The position numbers and the translations under genes are program-made. Below, one piece after another: positions 17,399 through 25,474 of a DNA stretch of 60,619 bases. The notes under the pieces were generated by a model, which had not been told where the DNA came from, ran no database searches, and saw only the letters and a list, made by a program, of their open reading frames with translations. The stretch spans positions 1-60,619 of the forward strand of contig JAIEMQ010000026.1 of assembly GCA_019752015.1 (NCBI GenBank). Direction: 5' to 3'. This DNA comes from Cyanobacteriota bacterium. Its GTDB lineage: Bacteria > Acidobacteriota > Vicinamibacteria > Vicinamibacterales > UBA2999. Position 1 is the stretch's first letter. Each line of letters opens with the position of its first letter.

Positions 17399-19497
17399 GG
17401 AATCATTCTGAAGCCGTAAGTCACGGTCTCGGTCTTGCCGTCTTTCGTCAGCGACAACTCGAGCACGTACTCGCCTTCCGCGAGCGGAGCGAGCGTGACG
17501 TCCGCGACGCCGAACGGCTGCTTCGTTGCCTCGTCGCTGCGTGATGAGTACGACACGATCAGCGGCGTCGCCTGCCCTTCCCGTGTCAGCAGCCGGCCGC
17601 TGCCGGTGAAACCGTCGCCCGCGAGCGGGACCTCCAGACGCAGGCGCTCGGTACGGCGGAAGCGCGGATCGGCGGTCGCGATGTAGGCCAGGCCGGTGCT
17701 CGGGCCCCGGCGCGATGCGAGGCCGCCGGTTCCAATCTCGGCCGCGTCGGCCGGCACCGTCGCGAATGTCGTCACCTGCAGCGGCAGGCGGCTGTTACGC
17801 GCCGTCAGTTCAGCGCGCACCGCATAGCGCCCCGCCGCCAGCGGCGGCTGGCCGCTGTTCACCACAATGCTGCGCTGGCCCGGTTCGATCGCCACCGTCA
17901 TCGTCTGCGGCGGCGCGGCGCTGCTCGTGCTCGTCGCGCGATCCGGCTCGAAGGTCAGACGCAGCGTGCCGCCCGACAACCACTCGGGCTGCTTGGCGGT
18001 GACGGCGTCGAGCTCGACGATCGTGCGGATGCTGCTGCGTCCACCGACTGCCTGGACGCGCACCGGCAGGTTGCCGCGCGCCGGCGCGAGCGAGTCGAGC
18101 GCGCGCGTCACCGTCGGCGGCGGCGCGGGCTTGCGGCTCGCGCTCGTGAACGCGCCTGCGCCGCGCGCCTCGGCCTCGGTCGGCGCGAGATACCCGGGCC
18201 GCGCCCGCACGTCCACGCCGGGCCGGTTCACTTCCACGCGAATGCGCCGGAACCGTCCATCGAGCCGCGAGTTCGTCGAGTAGTAGCTCAGCAGATAGTA
18301 CGACCCGAGATCGCGGAACACCTTCTGCAGCGCGCGCGTCAGATCGCCCTGATCCAGCACCGCCTGCCCGTCGGTCTGCCCCGCCATGTCGCGCAGGAAA
18401 TCCCACCGGTGCCGGAGGATCGCCTGATCCTGCGTCGGCAGGAGGTCGAAGTTCGTCGGCTGGTCGAACACGACCAGCCCGCGCGCATCGACCGGATAGA
18501 AGCTGACGTTCGCGCGGTTCGCGCGTTGCAGCATCGTCAGGAAGTCCCGCTCGTGATCGACCTGCGACAACTTGATGCGGAGCTGCTCGCATTGATTGAG
18601 CGACATCGGCCGGCCGCGATCGGGATCGGGCGCGTTCTGCGGACGGAGACCGCCGGTGCGCGGATCGACCCTGATCGGATCGGGCAGCGGCCCGTCCGTC
18701 CCCTTCAGTCCGCGCGACAAACCGGCGTCCGGTCGATACAGCATCCAGCCTTCGGTGAAGATCATCACGAACTTGCGATCCTCGCGAAGGCCCTCGAGGT
18801 GCGTGATCAGGTTCGACAGCGCGTCGAGCGTCTTCTGTTCGCGCAGCCGGCCGATCATCGCGGCCGCGATGCCGCGATTCTCGTTGTCGGGCGGCGGATA
18901 ACAGGCCGCGATCGCACTTTCCTGCGGCGTGGCGTTGCTGCGCTGATCGCGCCGGCCGGTCTCCCACCACTTGCTCACCATCGACTCGATGGTGTCGAGG
19001 CGCCGGCCGTAGGTGATCGAAGACGGCGACATCTCCGGCGTCATGACGCCAACCGCGTCATCGTCGCCAATCACTTTTTCGAGCGTGTCGAGCAACGGCT
19101 TGCGCAGCCGGTACCCGCCGGCCATCGACGTCGTCAGCGGATCGAAAAACAGCGTGAACAGGCGGACGGCGTCCTCGGCCTGCTGGCGCATCTCGCGCGT
19201 GTTGGTGGGATCGCGTCGCTGGCTTTCAGTCACCGGCTGGCGCGCCTGCAGGAGCTCGAAGCCGGCGATTGTCTGCGGCTTGTCGTCTTCGAAAACCGTG
19301 AAGTCCTCCGCCTTCAGATCGAGGACGGCAACGTCTTCCTTCGAGACGTAGGTGTCGACACGCACGAGGTTGGCGCCGGCGCGGAACCGCGGCAGCGGTT
19401 GTTCCTGCTTGTCCTGAGCGAGCGCGAGCGAGTCGAAGGACTGCGCAGACAGACCGAGACCCACAACGAGACCCAAGAACATCACGCGGTAGCGCAT
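17395..19497 (-). CDS. Secreted VWA-domain protein (acidobacterial VWFA-related family), copy 1
   Basis: 700 residues with a signal peptide (VMFLGLVVGLGLSAQS). LVRVDTYVSKEDVAVLDLKA and FTVFEDDKPQTIAGF form the family opening; the VWA domain has FTLFFDPLTTS at the MIDAS position and a later FYPVDARGLVVFD block. Between the VWA domain and the shared C-terminal domain (RRGPSTGLAYI to YGFRMIP) it has an extra ~120-residue beta segment that copy 2 lacks. It is the first gene of the pair and overlaps copy 2 by four bases. The pair most likely arose by tandem duplication. Confidence 0.87.
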   Translation of the reverse strand: MRYRVMFLGLVVGLGLSAQSFDSLALAQDKQEQPLPRFRAGANLVRVDTYVSKEDVAVLDLKAEDFTVFEDDKPQTIAGFELLQARQPVTESQRRDPTNTREMRQQAEDAVRLFTLFFDPLTTSMAGGYRLRKPLLDTLEKVIGDDDAVGVMTPEMSPSSITYGRRLDTIESMVSKWWETGRRDQRSNATPQESAIAACYPPPDNENRGIAAAMIGRLREQKTLDALSNLITHLEGLREDRKFVMIFTEGWMLYRPDAGLSRGLKGTDGPLPDPIRVDPRTGGLRPQNAPDPDRGRPMSLNQCEQLRIKLSQVDHERDFLTMLQRANRANVSFYPVDARGLVVFDQPTNFDLLPTQDQAILRHRWDFLRDMAGQTDGQAVLDQGDLTRALQKVFRDLGSYYLLSYYSTNSRLDGRFRRIRVEVNRPGVDVRARPGYLAPTEAEARGAGAFTSASRKPAPPPTVTRALDSLAPARGNLPVRVQAVGGRSSIRTIVELDAVTAKQPEWLSGGTLRLTFEPDRATSTSSAAPPQTMTVAIEPGQRSIVVNSGQPPLAAGRYAVRAELTARNSRLPLQVTTFATVPADAAEIGTGGLASRRGPSTGLAYIATADPRFRRTERLRLEVPLAGDGFTGSGRLLTREGQATPLIVSYSSRSDEATKQPFGVADVTLAPLAEGEYVLELSLTKDGKTETVTYGFRMIP

Positions 19498-19597
19498 AGA
19501 TTCACGTTTCCCGGACGACAGGCTGGCAAGGGCATTCTACCCCGTGACAAGCGGTGTAAACCTCTGAGGGGCTTCGACGTATAGTGAATTGATACCA

Positions 19598-20956
19598 ATG
19601 TCGGGCGCTGGGGAAGCGGCCGTCGAGCAGACGGACGTCGGCAGTTATTTCATCGCGAATTACCCTCCCTTTTCAGTCTGGAAGGCGGATGCGGTTTCGA
19701 CGGATGCGCGGCCCGCCCTGAGCGAGCGGCCCGGAGCCAAAGGCTCTGGGTCGCGAGTCGAAGGGGAGATACCGTTAGGGCTGTATCTCCACATCCCGTT
19801 CTGCCGGAAGCGCTGCCACTTCTGTTATTTCCGGGTCTACACCGACAAGAACGCGCGCGAGGTGGAGCAGTACCTGGATCTGCTGGCGCGTGAATGGGAC
19901 CTCTACGCCGCGACGCCCGCGGTGCAGGGCCGCAAGTTCGACTTCGTCTACTTCGGCGGCGGCACGCCCTCGTTCCTCTCGACGAAACAGCTGCAGGGCC
20001 TCGTCGGCCGGCTCAACGCGACCGGCACGTGGGACGCGGCCGAAGAGATCACGTTCGAATGCGAGCCAGGCACGATCACCGAAGCCAAGCTCGCCGCGAT
20101 CCGCGAGATGGGCGTGACGCGGCTCAGCCTCGGCGTCGAGAACTTCGACGATCGGATCCTCGAGCTCAACGGGCGCGCGCATCGATCGCCGGAAGTGGGA
20201 CGCGCTTACGAAGCCGCGCGCAATCTCAACTTCCCGCAGATCAACATCGATCTGATCGCCGGCATGCTTGGTGAGACCGAGCACAACTGGCGCGAGTGCA
20301 TCGATCGCACGCTCGCCCTCGAACCGGACAGCGTCACCATCTACCAGATGGAGCTGCCCTACAACACGACGATCAGCGGCGACCTGCTGAAGGGCGGCGG
20401 GCAGTTCAACGACGCGGTCGCCGGCTGGGCGACCAAGCGCCGCTGGGTGCGTGAAGCGTTCGACGAGCTCGAGCGCGCCGGGTACCACATTGGCAGCGCC
20501 TACACGGCGGTGAAGAATCCGTCGAAGACGAAGTTCGTGTACCGCGATCGCCTGTGGGAAGGCGCGGACCTGCTCGGCCTCGGCGTGGCGTCGTTCGGGC
20601 ACATCAACGGCGTGCACGTGCAGAACCTCGACCAGTGGCCGGTGTACCAGGCCGCGATCGAGAGCGGCGAGATCCCGCTCGGCCGCGCGTATCGCCCGAC
20701 CGATGAAGAGCGGCTGATTCGCGAGTTCGTGCTGCAGTTGAAGCGCGGCTCGAACCGGCCGGCCTATTTCAATCAGAAGTACGGCGTCGACGTGCTGTCA
20801 CGCTTCGCGGGTGCCATCAAGTCCCTGCGAGACGACGGCTACCTCGCCGAAGCGAGCGGCGATCGCATCGCGCTCACTCGCGAAGGGCTGATGCGCGTCG
20901 ACGTACTGTTACCCCGCTTCTTCCTGCCCGAACACGCTGGTATTCGGTACACCTAG
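19598..20956 (+). CDS. HemN/HemW-like radical SAM enzyme
   Basis: 452 residues. The radical SAM cluster motif FCRKRCHFCYF (Cys 69, 73, 76) and the GGGTPSFLS SAM-contact motif are intact, and RLSLGVENFDD and the C-terminal HemN domain (REFVLQLKRGS) follow. It belongs to the coproporphyrinogen III oxidase family, but that family also contains heme chaperones and methyltransferases. ATG 19598 is preferred; TTG 19591-region extends it by three residues. Residues ~38-55 are encoded by a palindromic repeat (19710-19766) that looks inserted in frame. It forms a cassette with the flavoprotein and thioesterase downstream. Confidence 0.85.
   Translation: MSGAGEAAVEQTDVGSYFIANYPPFSVWKADAVSTDARPALSERPGAKGSGSRVEGEIPLGLYLHIPFCRKRCHFCYFRVYTDKNAREVEQYLDLLAREWDLYAATPAVQGRKFDFVYFGGGTPSFLSTKQLQGLVGRLNATGTWDAAEEITFECEPGTITEAKLAAIREMGVTRLSLGVENFDDRILELNGRAHRSPEVGRAYEAARNLNFPQINIDLIAGMLGETEHNWRECIDRTLALEPDSVTIYQMELPYNTTISGDLLKGGGQFNDAVAGWATKRRWVREAFDELERAGYHIGSAYTAVKNPSKTKFVYRDRLWEGADLLGLGVASFGHINGVHVQNLDQWPVYQAAIESGEIPLGRAYRPTDEERLIREFVLQLKRGSNRPAYFNQKYGVDVLSRFAGAIKSLRDDGYLAEASGDRIALTREGLMRVDVLLPRFFLPEHAGIRYT
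19710..19766. repeat. Palindromic repeat inside a CDS (CCCTGAGCGAG type)
   Basis: CCCTGAGCGAG and CGAGTCGAAGGG form the outer arms, with CCCGGAGCC/GGCTCTGGG as a second inner pair. It is read in frame in the radical SAM gene, adding a Ser/Gly/Arg-rich stretch just before the conserved domain. The same arms recur at 27851-27904. Confidence 0.65.
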
Positions 20957-20963
20957 TGTTCTT

Positions 20964-20991
20964 AACTTTTCATTTTTAGTTTTTACTTTCC
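20964..20991. repeat. Degenerate T-rich heptamer array
   Basis: Four consecutive heptads (AACTTTT, CATTTTT, AGTTTTT, ACTTTCC) fill the gap before the flavoprotein ATG at 20993. Confidence 0.6.
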
Positions 20992-20992
20992 G

Positions 20993-22312
20993 ATGATCGC
21001 ATCCGAGTACGATGTCGTTGTCATTGGTGGAGGCCCCGCCGGTTCTACCACCTCCACGCTCCTGGCGCAGGGCGGCCTGAAGGCCGGCCTGTTCGAGCGC
21101 GAAAAGTTTCCCCGCTTCCACATCGGCGAATCGCTGATCCCCGAAACCTACTGGGTGCTGAAGCGGCTCAACATGCTCGAGAAGATGCAGCAGAGCCACT
21201 TCGTCAAGAAGCACAGCGTGCAGTTCGTCAACGCGCACGGCAAGGAGTCGGCGCCGTTCTATTTCTGGGACAACAAGCCGCACGAATGCTCGCAGACCTG
21301 GCAGGTGGTGCGCAGCGAGTTCGATCAGATGCTGCTCGAGAACGCGCGCGAGCACGGCGTGGACGCGCATGAAAGCGTGCACGTCGTCGAAGTCCTGTTC
21401 GACGGAGATCGCGCAACCGGCGTGGCCATCAAGCAGGACGGTCAGCGTAAGGAGATCAAGGCCACAGTCGTGGTTGATGCGAGCGGGCAGGCCGCGCTGC
21501 TGATGAATCGCATGAAGCTGCGCATCTGGGATCCGGTCCTCAACAAGGGCGCGATCTGGACCTACTGGGAGGGCGCGTATCGCGACAGCGGGCGCGATGA
21601 AGGCGCCACCATGGTGCTGCAGACACCCGGGCGCGACGGGTGGTTCTGGTACATCCCGCAGCACGACAACATCGTCTCGCTCGGAGTCGTGGCGCCGTTC
21701 GATTACCTGTTCAAGGGCCGCAAGGGCGATCACGAGGCGACCTACTACGAAGAAGTCGAGAAGGCGCCGGCGGTGAAAAAGCGCATCGCGAACGCCACGC
21801 GGGTCACCGGGTTCTTCGCCACGCGCGACTACTCGTATCGTTCAACGCAGGTGGCCGGCAACGGCTGGGTCCTCGTCGGCGATGCGTTCGGATTCCTCGA
21901 TCCGCTCTACTCGTCGGGCGTGCTGCTGGCGTTGAAATCAGGCGAGCTCGCCGCCGACGCGATCGTCGATGGTCTGACGAAGGGCGATACCAGCGCCGCG
22001 CAGCTCGGACGCTGGGGGGACAACTTCAACCAGGGCGTCGATCGCATGCGCCGGCTGGTCTGCGAGTACTACGACGGCTTCAGCTTCGGCACCTTCGTCC
22101 GCAACTTCCCGGACCTGCGCAACACCGTGACCGATCTGCTGATTGGCGATCTGTTCGACGACAAGGTCGACAAGGTCTGGAAACCGATGGAATCCCTCTA
22201 CCCCGCCGACAAGAAGCGTCTCCAGACGTGGAAGGAAGGCGACACCCCCGACGCCGCCGGCCAGAAGGCCAACGAACTCGTGGTGCCGAAGGACCTGCGA
22301 CTGGGCATATAG
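20993..22312 (+). CDS. FAD-dependent halogenase-like monooxygenase
   Basis: 439 residues. The N-terminal FAD motif VIGGGPAGS is followed by FPRFHIGESLIP, typical of flavin-dependent halogenases and geranylgeranyl reductase-like enzymes. At about residue 215 it has GWFWYIP, which fits the W-x-W-x-I-P halogenase motif, and GDAFGFLDPLYSSGV is the second FAD contact. It may chlorinate or hydroxylate/reduce a carrier- or CoA-bound substrate; the sequence cannot decide. It follows the radical SAM gene by 36 nt and precedes the thioesterase by 10 nt, so all three are probably one transcript. Confidence 0.82.
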   Translation: MIASEYDVVVIGGGPAGSTTSTLLAQGGLKAGLFEREKFPRFHIGESLIPETYWVLKRLNMLEKMQQSHFVKKHSVQFVNAHGKESAPFYFWDNKPHECSQTWQVVRSEFDQMLLENAREHGVDAHESVHVVEVLFDGDRATGVAIKQDGQRKEIKATVVVDASGQAALLMNRMKLRIWDPVLNKGAIWTYWEGAYRDSGRDEGATMVLQTPGRDGWFWYIPQHDNIVSLGVVAPFDYLFKGRKGDHEATYYEEVEKAPAVKKRIANATRVTGFFATRDYSYRSTQVAGNGWVLVGDAFGFLDPLYSSGVLLALKSGELAADAIVDGLTKGDTSAAQLGRWGDNFNQGVDRMRRLVCEYYDGFSFGTFVRNFPDLRNTVTDLLIGDLFDDKVDKVWKPMESLYPADKKRLQTWKEGDTPDAAGQKANELVVPKDLRLGI

Positions 22313-22322
22313 TCCATCAGCA

Positions 22323-22757
22323 GTGTTCACGTATCAGCGCCGCGTTGAATTCGCCGAGACCGATGCCGCGGGCATGGTCCACTTCTCGGTGTTCTTCCGT
22401 TATATGGAGGAAGCCGAGCATGCCCTGTGGCGCTCGGTCGGATTGAATATCTGGGAGTCAGGTCCGCCTTCGCAAGGCTTCGGCGAGACAGGCTCTGTCA
22501 GCTGGCCGCGCATTTCCGCCAGATTCGATTTCAAGGCGCCGCTCAAGTTCCAGGACGAATTCGAAGTGCGGACCGAGATGGGCAACGTCAGCCGCAGCAC
22601 CATCCAGTGGAATCACACGCTGATGCGCGGCGACACGATCATCGGATCGGGATCGGTGACGGTGGTGTGTGTGAAGAAGCTGCCCGGCGGCGGCATCAAA
22701 TCAACCGAAATCGAGCCGGCGATCATTTCACGATTGCGGCTGGCTCTCTCCGCCTGA
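22323..22757 (+). CDS. YbgC/FadM-like acyl-CoA thioesterase
   Basis: 144 residues, hot-dog fold. The start is GTG 22323 (MFTYQRRVEFAETDAAG), where ETDAAGMVHFSVFFRYMEEA carries the catalytic Asp region of the 4-hydroxybenzoyl-CoA thioesterase family. A Gly/Ser-rich insert (residues ~47-58, GPPSQGFGETG) is encoded by a GGTCCGCCTTCGC-type palindromic repeat. It probably hydrolyses the product or substrate thioester of the two upstream enzymes. Its 3' end overlaps the convergent DUF4126 gene by 35 nt. Confidence 0.82.
   Translation: MFTYQRRVEFAETDAAGMVHFSVFFRYMEEAEHALWRSVGLNIWESGPPSQGFGETGSVSWPRISARFDFKAPLKFQDEFEVRTEMGNVSRSTIQWNHTLMRGDTIIGSGSVTVVCVKKLPGGGIKSTEIEPAIISRLRLALSA
22461..22493. repeat. 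Palindromic repeat inside thioesterase CDS
   Basis: GGTCCGCCTTCGCAAGGC followed by TTCGGCGAGACAGG; closely similar to the intergenic copy at 48690-48724. It is in frame in the thioesterase gene. Confidence 0.55.
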
Positions 22758-23307
22758 GCCACTTCCAGATCGATCGCGCGGCCATCACGATCAGGAACAG
22801 GATCGCCAGGCTCACGCCGAGCGCGAACAGCGGAAACTTCAGCGTGATGAAGCTCAAGCCAATCACGAACAGATCCTCGCCAACGCTGAGCATCCAGTTG
22901 CTGAATGGCTCCGGACTGGTATTCGCGGCGACGCGCGTGCCGGCCTTCGTCGCGTGACCGCTGGCCGACACCACACCGCCGAGCAGCGCAATCGCGCCGG
23001 TCATGGCCGGTGATGCATCACCCAACGACGCCACCGCAATGAGCGCACCGCCGACCGGGCGGATCAACGTGTGAACCGAATCCCAGATTGAATCGACCCA
23101 CGGCACTTTGTCCGCGACGAACTCGACCGCATACAGCACCGCGGCCGCGCCGATGATCCACGGGTTGTCGAATGCGTTGAATTGCTCAGGAAGCTCGACC
23201 CACTGGTAGCGCGAGGCCAGGCCAAGGATCGCGACGGTGGCGTAAAGGTTCACCCCGGCGGCGAGCGAAAACCCGAGGGTCCGCCCGAGAGTGGCCAGCC
23301 ATTCCAT
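22723..23307 (-). CDS. DUF4126 membrane protein
   Basis: 194 residues with about five hydrophobic segments. SLAAGVNLYATVAILGLA at the N-terminus, VEFVADKVPWVDSIWDSVHT and GGVVSASGHATKAGTR are conserved landmarks of the DUF4126 family. The role is unknown; relatives are inner-membrane proteins often near lipid genes. Its start lies 2 nt from the stop of the upstream plsC-like gene, so both form an operon. Its end is convergent with the thioesterase. Confidence 0.82.
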   Translation of the reverse strand: MEWLATLGRTLGFSLAAGVNLYATVAILGLASRYQWVELPEQFNAFDNPWIIGAAAVLYAVEFVADKVPWVDSIWDSVHTLIRPVGGALIAVASLGDASPAMTGAIALLGGVVSASGHATKAGTRVAANTSPEPFSNWMLSVGEDLFVIGLSFITLKFPLFALGVSLAILFLIVMAARSIWKWLRRREPAAIVK

Positions 23308-23309
23308 GA

Positions 23310-24032
23310 CTACTTATTTTGACGTAATTCGTCGATGCGCGTTCGAACGATCTCGATCAGCTTGTCGCGATCGTCGACTGAATACCCGGTCGTTTCCACC
23401 GGCTCGCCGATCTTGACGTTGACCATCACCGGACGCACCAGCCAGCTGCCCTTCTGCATCGCCGAGCGGCCGCCCGATACGGCCACCGGCACGATCGGCG
23501 CCTGCGCCTTGATCGCCATGATGAAGCCGCCCTTCTTGAACGGCAGCATCTCCGCCGTGCGGCTGCGCGTGCCCTCGGGAAAAATCAGGAACGAATTGCC
23601 GGCGCGAATCGATTCAGCCGCGCGATCGATCGACGCCATCGACGCTTCCCTGCGATCGCGCTCGACCGGCACGAATCCGCCCGCGACCATCACGGCGCCG
23701 AGGACCGGAATCTTCGTGAGCTCGGCCTTGAACAGGACGTGCAGCCGCTTGTGGAGCGCCTGGAACAACACCGGCGGATCGACATTGCTCTCGTGGTTCG
23801 AGCAGAACACGACCGCGCGATTCGCGGGAATGTGCTCGCGCCCCTTCACCTGATACCGGATACCCGACAGCGCTAGCGCCAGTCCAACGCCGGCGTGGCC
23901 GGGGCCGTAGAGCGCGGTTTTGTTCTTGAGGCCGACACCAAACGCCAGCGCGATCGGTCCGGCGATCAGGACGTACAGCGAAACGACGATGTAGGTCAGT
24001 ACAGATCTGAGGGCGGCGATGATGTTAGTCAT
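23310..24032 (-). CDS. plsC: 1-acyl-sn-glycerol-3-phosphate acyltransferase
   Basis: 240 residues. A membrane anchor (YIVVSLYVLIAGPIALAFG) precedes the acyltransferase motifs: NHESNVDP (motif I, catalytic His/Asp), FVPVERDRRE (motif II), FPEGTRSR (motif III) and PIVPVAVSG (motif IV). It adds the second acyl chain to lysophosphatidic acid in phospholipid synthesis. It is transcribed with the DUF4126 gene and follows carD on the same strand, 28 nt behind the carD stop. Confidence 0.88.
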   Translation of the reverse strand: MTNIIAALRSVLTYIVVSLYVLIAGPIALAFGVGLKNKTALYGPGHAGVGLALALSGIRYQVKGREHIPANRAVVFCSNHESNVDPPVLFQALHKRLHVLFKAELTKIPVLGAVMVAGGFVPVERDRREASMASIDRAAESIRAGNSFLIFPEGTRSRTAEMLPFKKGGFIMAIKAQAPIVPVAVSGGRSAMQKGSWLVRPVMVNVKIGEPVETTGYSVDDRDKLIEIVRTRIDELRQNK

Positions 24033-24060
24033 GCCGCCCTCAGTCTAACAATCCGAAAGC

Positions 24061-24666
24061 TTAGGAAGCCCTTGCCTGCCGCTGCTTCGTCACGACCGGC
24101 ACCACCGCCGCCTTGGCCGGAGCGGCCTTGGCCGTCGCGGCCCGAGCCACGGCGCGCTGCGTGTTGCGTGCCTTCGTCATGAAGCACTTTTCGAGCGCTT
24201 CGTTAACGCGATCCTCGATCGCCTGTGCCGTTGTCTGCATCACTTCGGAAATTTCCGAGATGATCAGCGCCTTCGCGCGATCCAGCATGCGCTTCTCGCG
24301 GAACGAGAGGCTCTTCGACTTGGCCAGGAACGTCAGGCTCTTGAGCACATCGGCCATGTCGTAGATCGAGCCGGTGCGCATCTTGTCGGAATTGTCCTTG
24401 AAGCGACCCTTCCAGTTCTGATGGTTGTCGATTTTGCCGTCGCCAAGCAGCATGAACAGCCGTTCAACTTCCTCGTCCGTGATGGCCCGGCGGAGACCAA
24501 CGTTGTCGACATTGGCGACCGGCACTAGGACCGTCGTTTCATTCGACAGAATTCTGAGGTGGAAAAAACCGCATGTAGTACCGAGAATGGTCTTTTCCTC
24601 GACCTTCTCGACGACCCCGAGTCCATGGTTCGGGTAAATGACCTTGTCACCGATCTTAAATCCCAC
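24061..24666 (-). CDS. carD: CarD-family transcriptional regulator
   Basis: 201 residues. The N-terminal Tudor-like RNAP-interacting domain (FKIGDKVIYPNHGLGVVEKV) and the helical DNA-contact domain (NWKGRFKDNSDKM; FREKRMLDRAKALI) match CarD/CdnL, which binds the RNA polymerase beta subunit and stabilises open complexes, notably at rRNA promoters. The last ~40 residues are an Ala/Lys-rich tail (ATAKAAPAKAAVVP) not usual in the core family, possibly for extra DNA binding. A good sigma-70 promoter lies upstream (24739-24767). Confidence 0.9.
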   Translation of the reverse strand: MGFKIGDKVIYPNHGLGVVEKVEEKTILGTTCGFFHLRILSNETTVLVPVANVDNVGLRRAITDEEVERLFMLLGDGKIDNHQNWKGRFKDNSDKMRTGSIYDMADVLKSLTFLAKSKSLSFREKRMLDRAKALIISEISEVMQTTAQAIEDRVNEALEKCFMTKARNTQRAVARAATAKAAPAKAAVVPVVTKQRQARAS

Positions 24667-24738
24667 GTGCCCCTCGTTTCGGTCTTGCTTCTGATCTGGT
24701 GGTAATAGCGGGAGTGAAGTGCCCTATCAGGTCTAATC

Positions 24739-24767
24739 AGTATAGCCGAGGAACGGCCCAAATTCAA
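24739..24767 (-). promoter_or_regulatory. Sigma-70-type promoter of carD
   Basis: On the minus strand TTGAAT and TATACT are separated by exactly 17 nt, about 70 nt before the carD ATG. It is the best promoter match in the window. Confidence 0.65.
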
Positions 24768-24865
24768 CGGAAATGGCCGGAAAACAGGCATTTTCGTGAA
24801 TTCGGCGTGCACCGTACCTCCGCGTTCTAACCCCTGATTCCGCGCACGGTTACACCGGATTTTGT

Positions 24866-25474
24866 ATGCTCACAGGCATGCTTCGATTCGCGATCGTCTT
24901 GTCACTTTTTGCAACGCTCTCGGCCACCTCTGGCACAGCCGGCACCCAGGCACCCCAGGCACCTAAGGCACCCCAAAAAAGACCGGACGCGCCGCAGTTG
25001 GCGCCCTATGTGCCGACACCGCAGGAAGTCGTGGACCGGATGCTGGCCCTCGCCAATGTCACCAAGAACGATTTCGTCGTCGATCTGGGATGCGGAGACG
25101 GCCGGATCGTCGTGACCGCGGCCAAGAAATACGGCGCGCGCGGATTGGGCGTGGACATCGACCCGGTTCGCATCGACGAGGCGAACGCGAGCGCCAAAGC
25201 CGCCGGCGTCACGAACCTGGTTGAGTTCAAGCTGCAGGATGCGTTGAAGACCGACGTCAGCAACGCATCGGTGGTGACGACCTACCTGCTATCGCAGTCC
25301 AATCTCAAAGTGCGACCGCTGATTACCAGACAGCTCAAGCCCGGCTCGCGCATTGTCACGCACAACTTCAGCATGGGCGACTGGGCGCCGACCAAGAGCG
25401 AGACGTTCAACGATGCGACCGGCCGTTCGCGAACGATCTACCTCTATCTGGCGGATGGTAAAGTTCGTCAGTGA
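24866..25474 (+). CDS. Exported class I SAM methyltransferase-like protein
   Basis: 202 residues. A signal peptide (MLRFAIVLSLFATLSATSG) and an AP-rich linker (QAPQAPKAPQK, encoded by a GGCACCC repeat) precede a complete Rossmann methyltransferase with VVDLGCGDGRIVV and GLGVDIDPVR. A SAM-binding fold outside the cytoplasm is odd because SAM is cytoplasmic; the N-terminus may instead be a membrane anchor. Starts at ATG 24866 and ATG 24878 are both possible. It is coupled to the HerA-like ATPase through a GTGA overlap at 25471-25474. Confidence 0.78.
   Translation: MLTGMLRFAIVLSLFATLSATSGTAGTQAPQAPKAPQKRPDAPQLAPYVPTPQEVVDRMLALANVTKNDFVVDLGCGDGRIVVTAAKKYGARGLGVDIDPVRIDEANASAKAAGVTNLVEFKLQDALKTDVSNASVVTTYLLSQSNLKVRPLITRQLKPGSRIVTHNFSMGDWAPTKSETFNDATGRSRTIYLYLADGKVRQ

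Noticed and set aside
15731-19584. Two long plus-strand frames (562 and 391 codons)
   Set aside because: Antisense shadows of the VWA pair; no start context and low-complexity composition.
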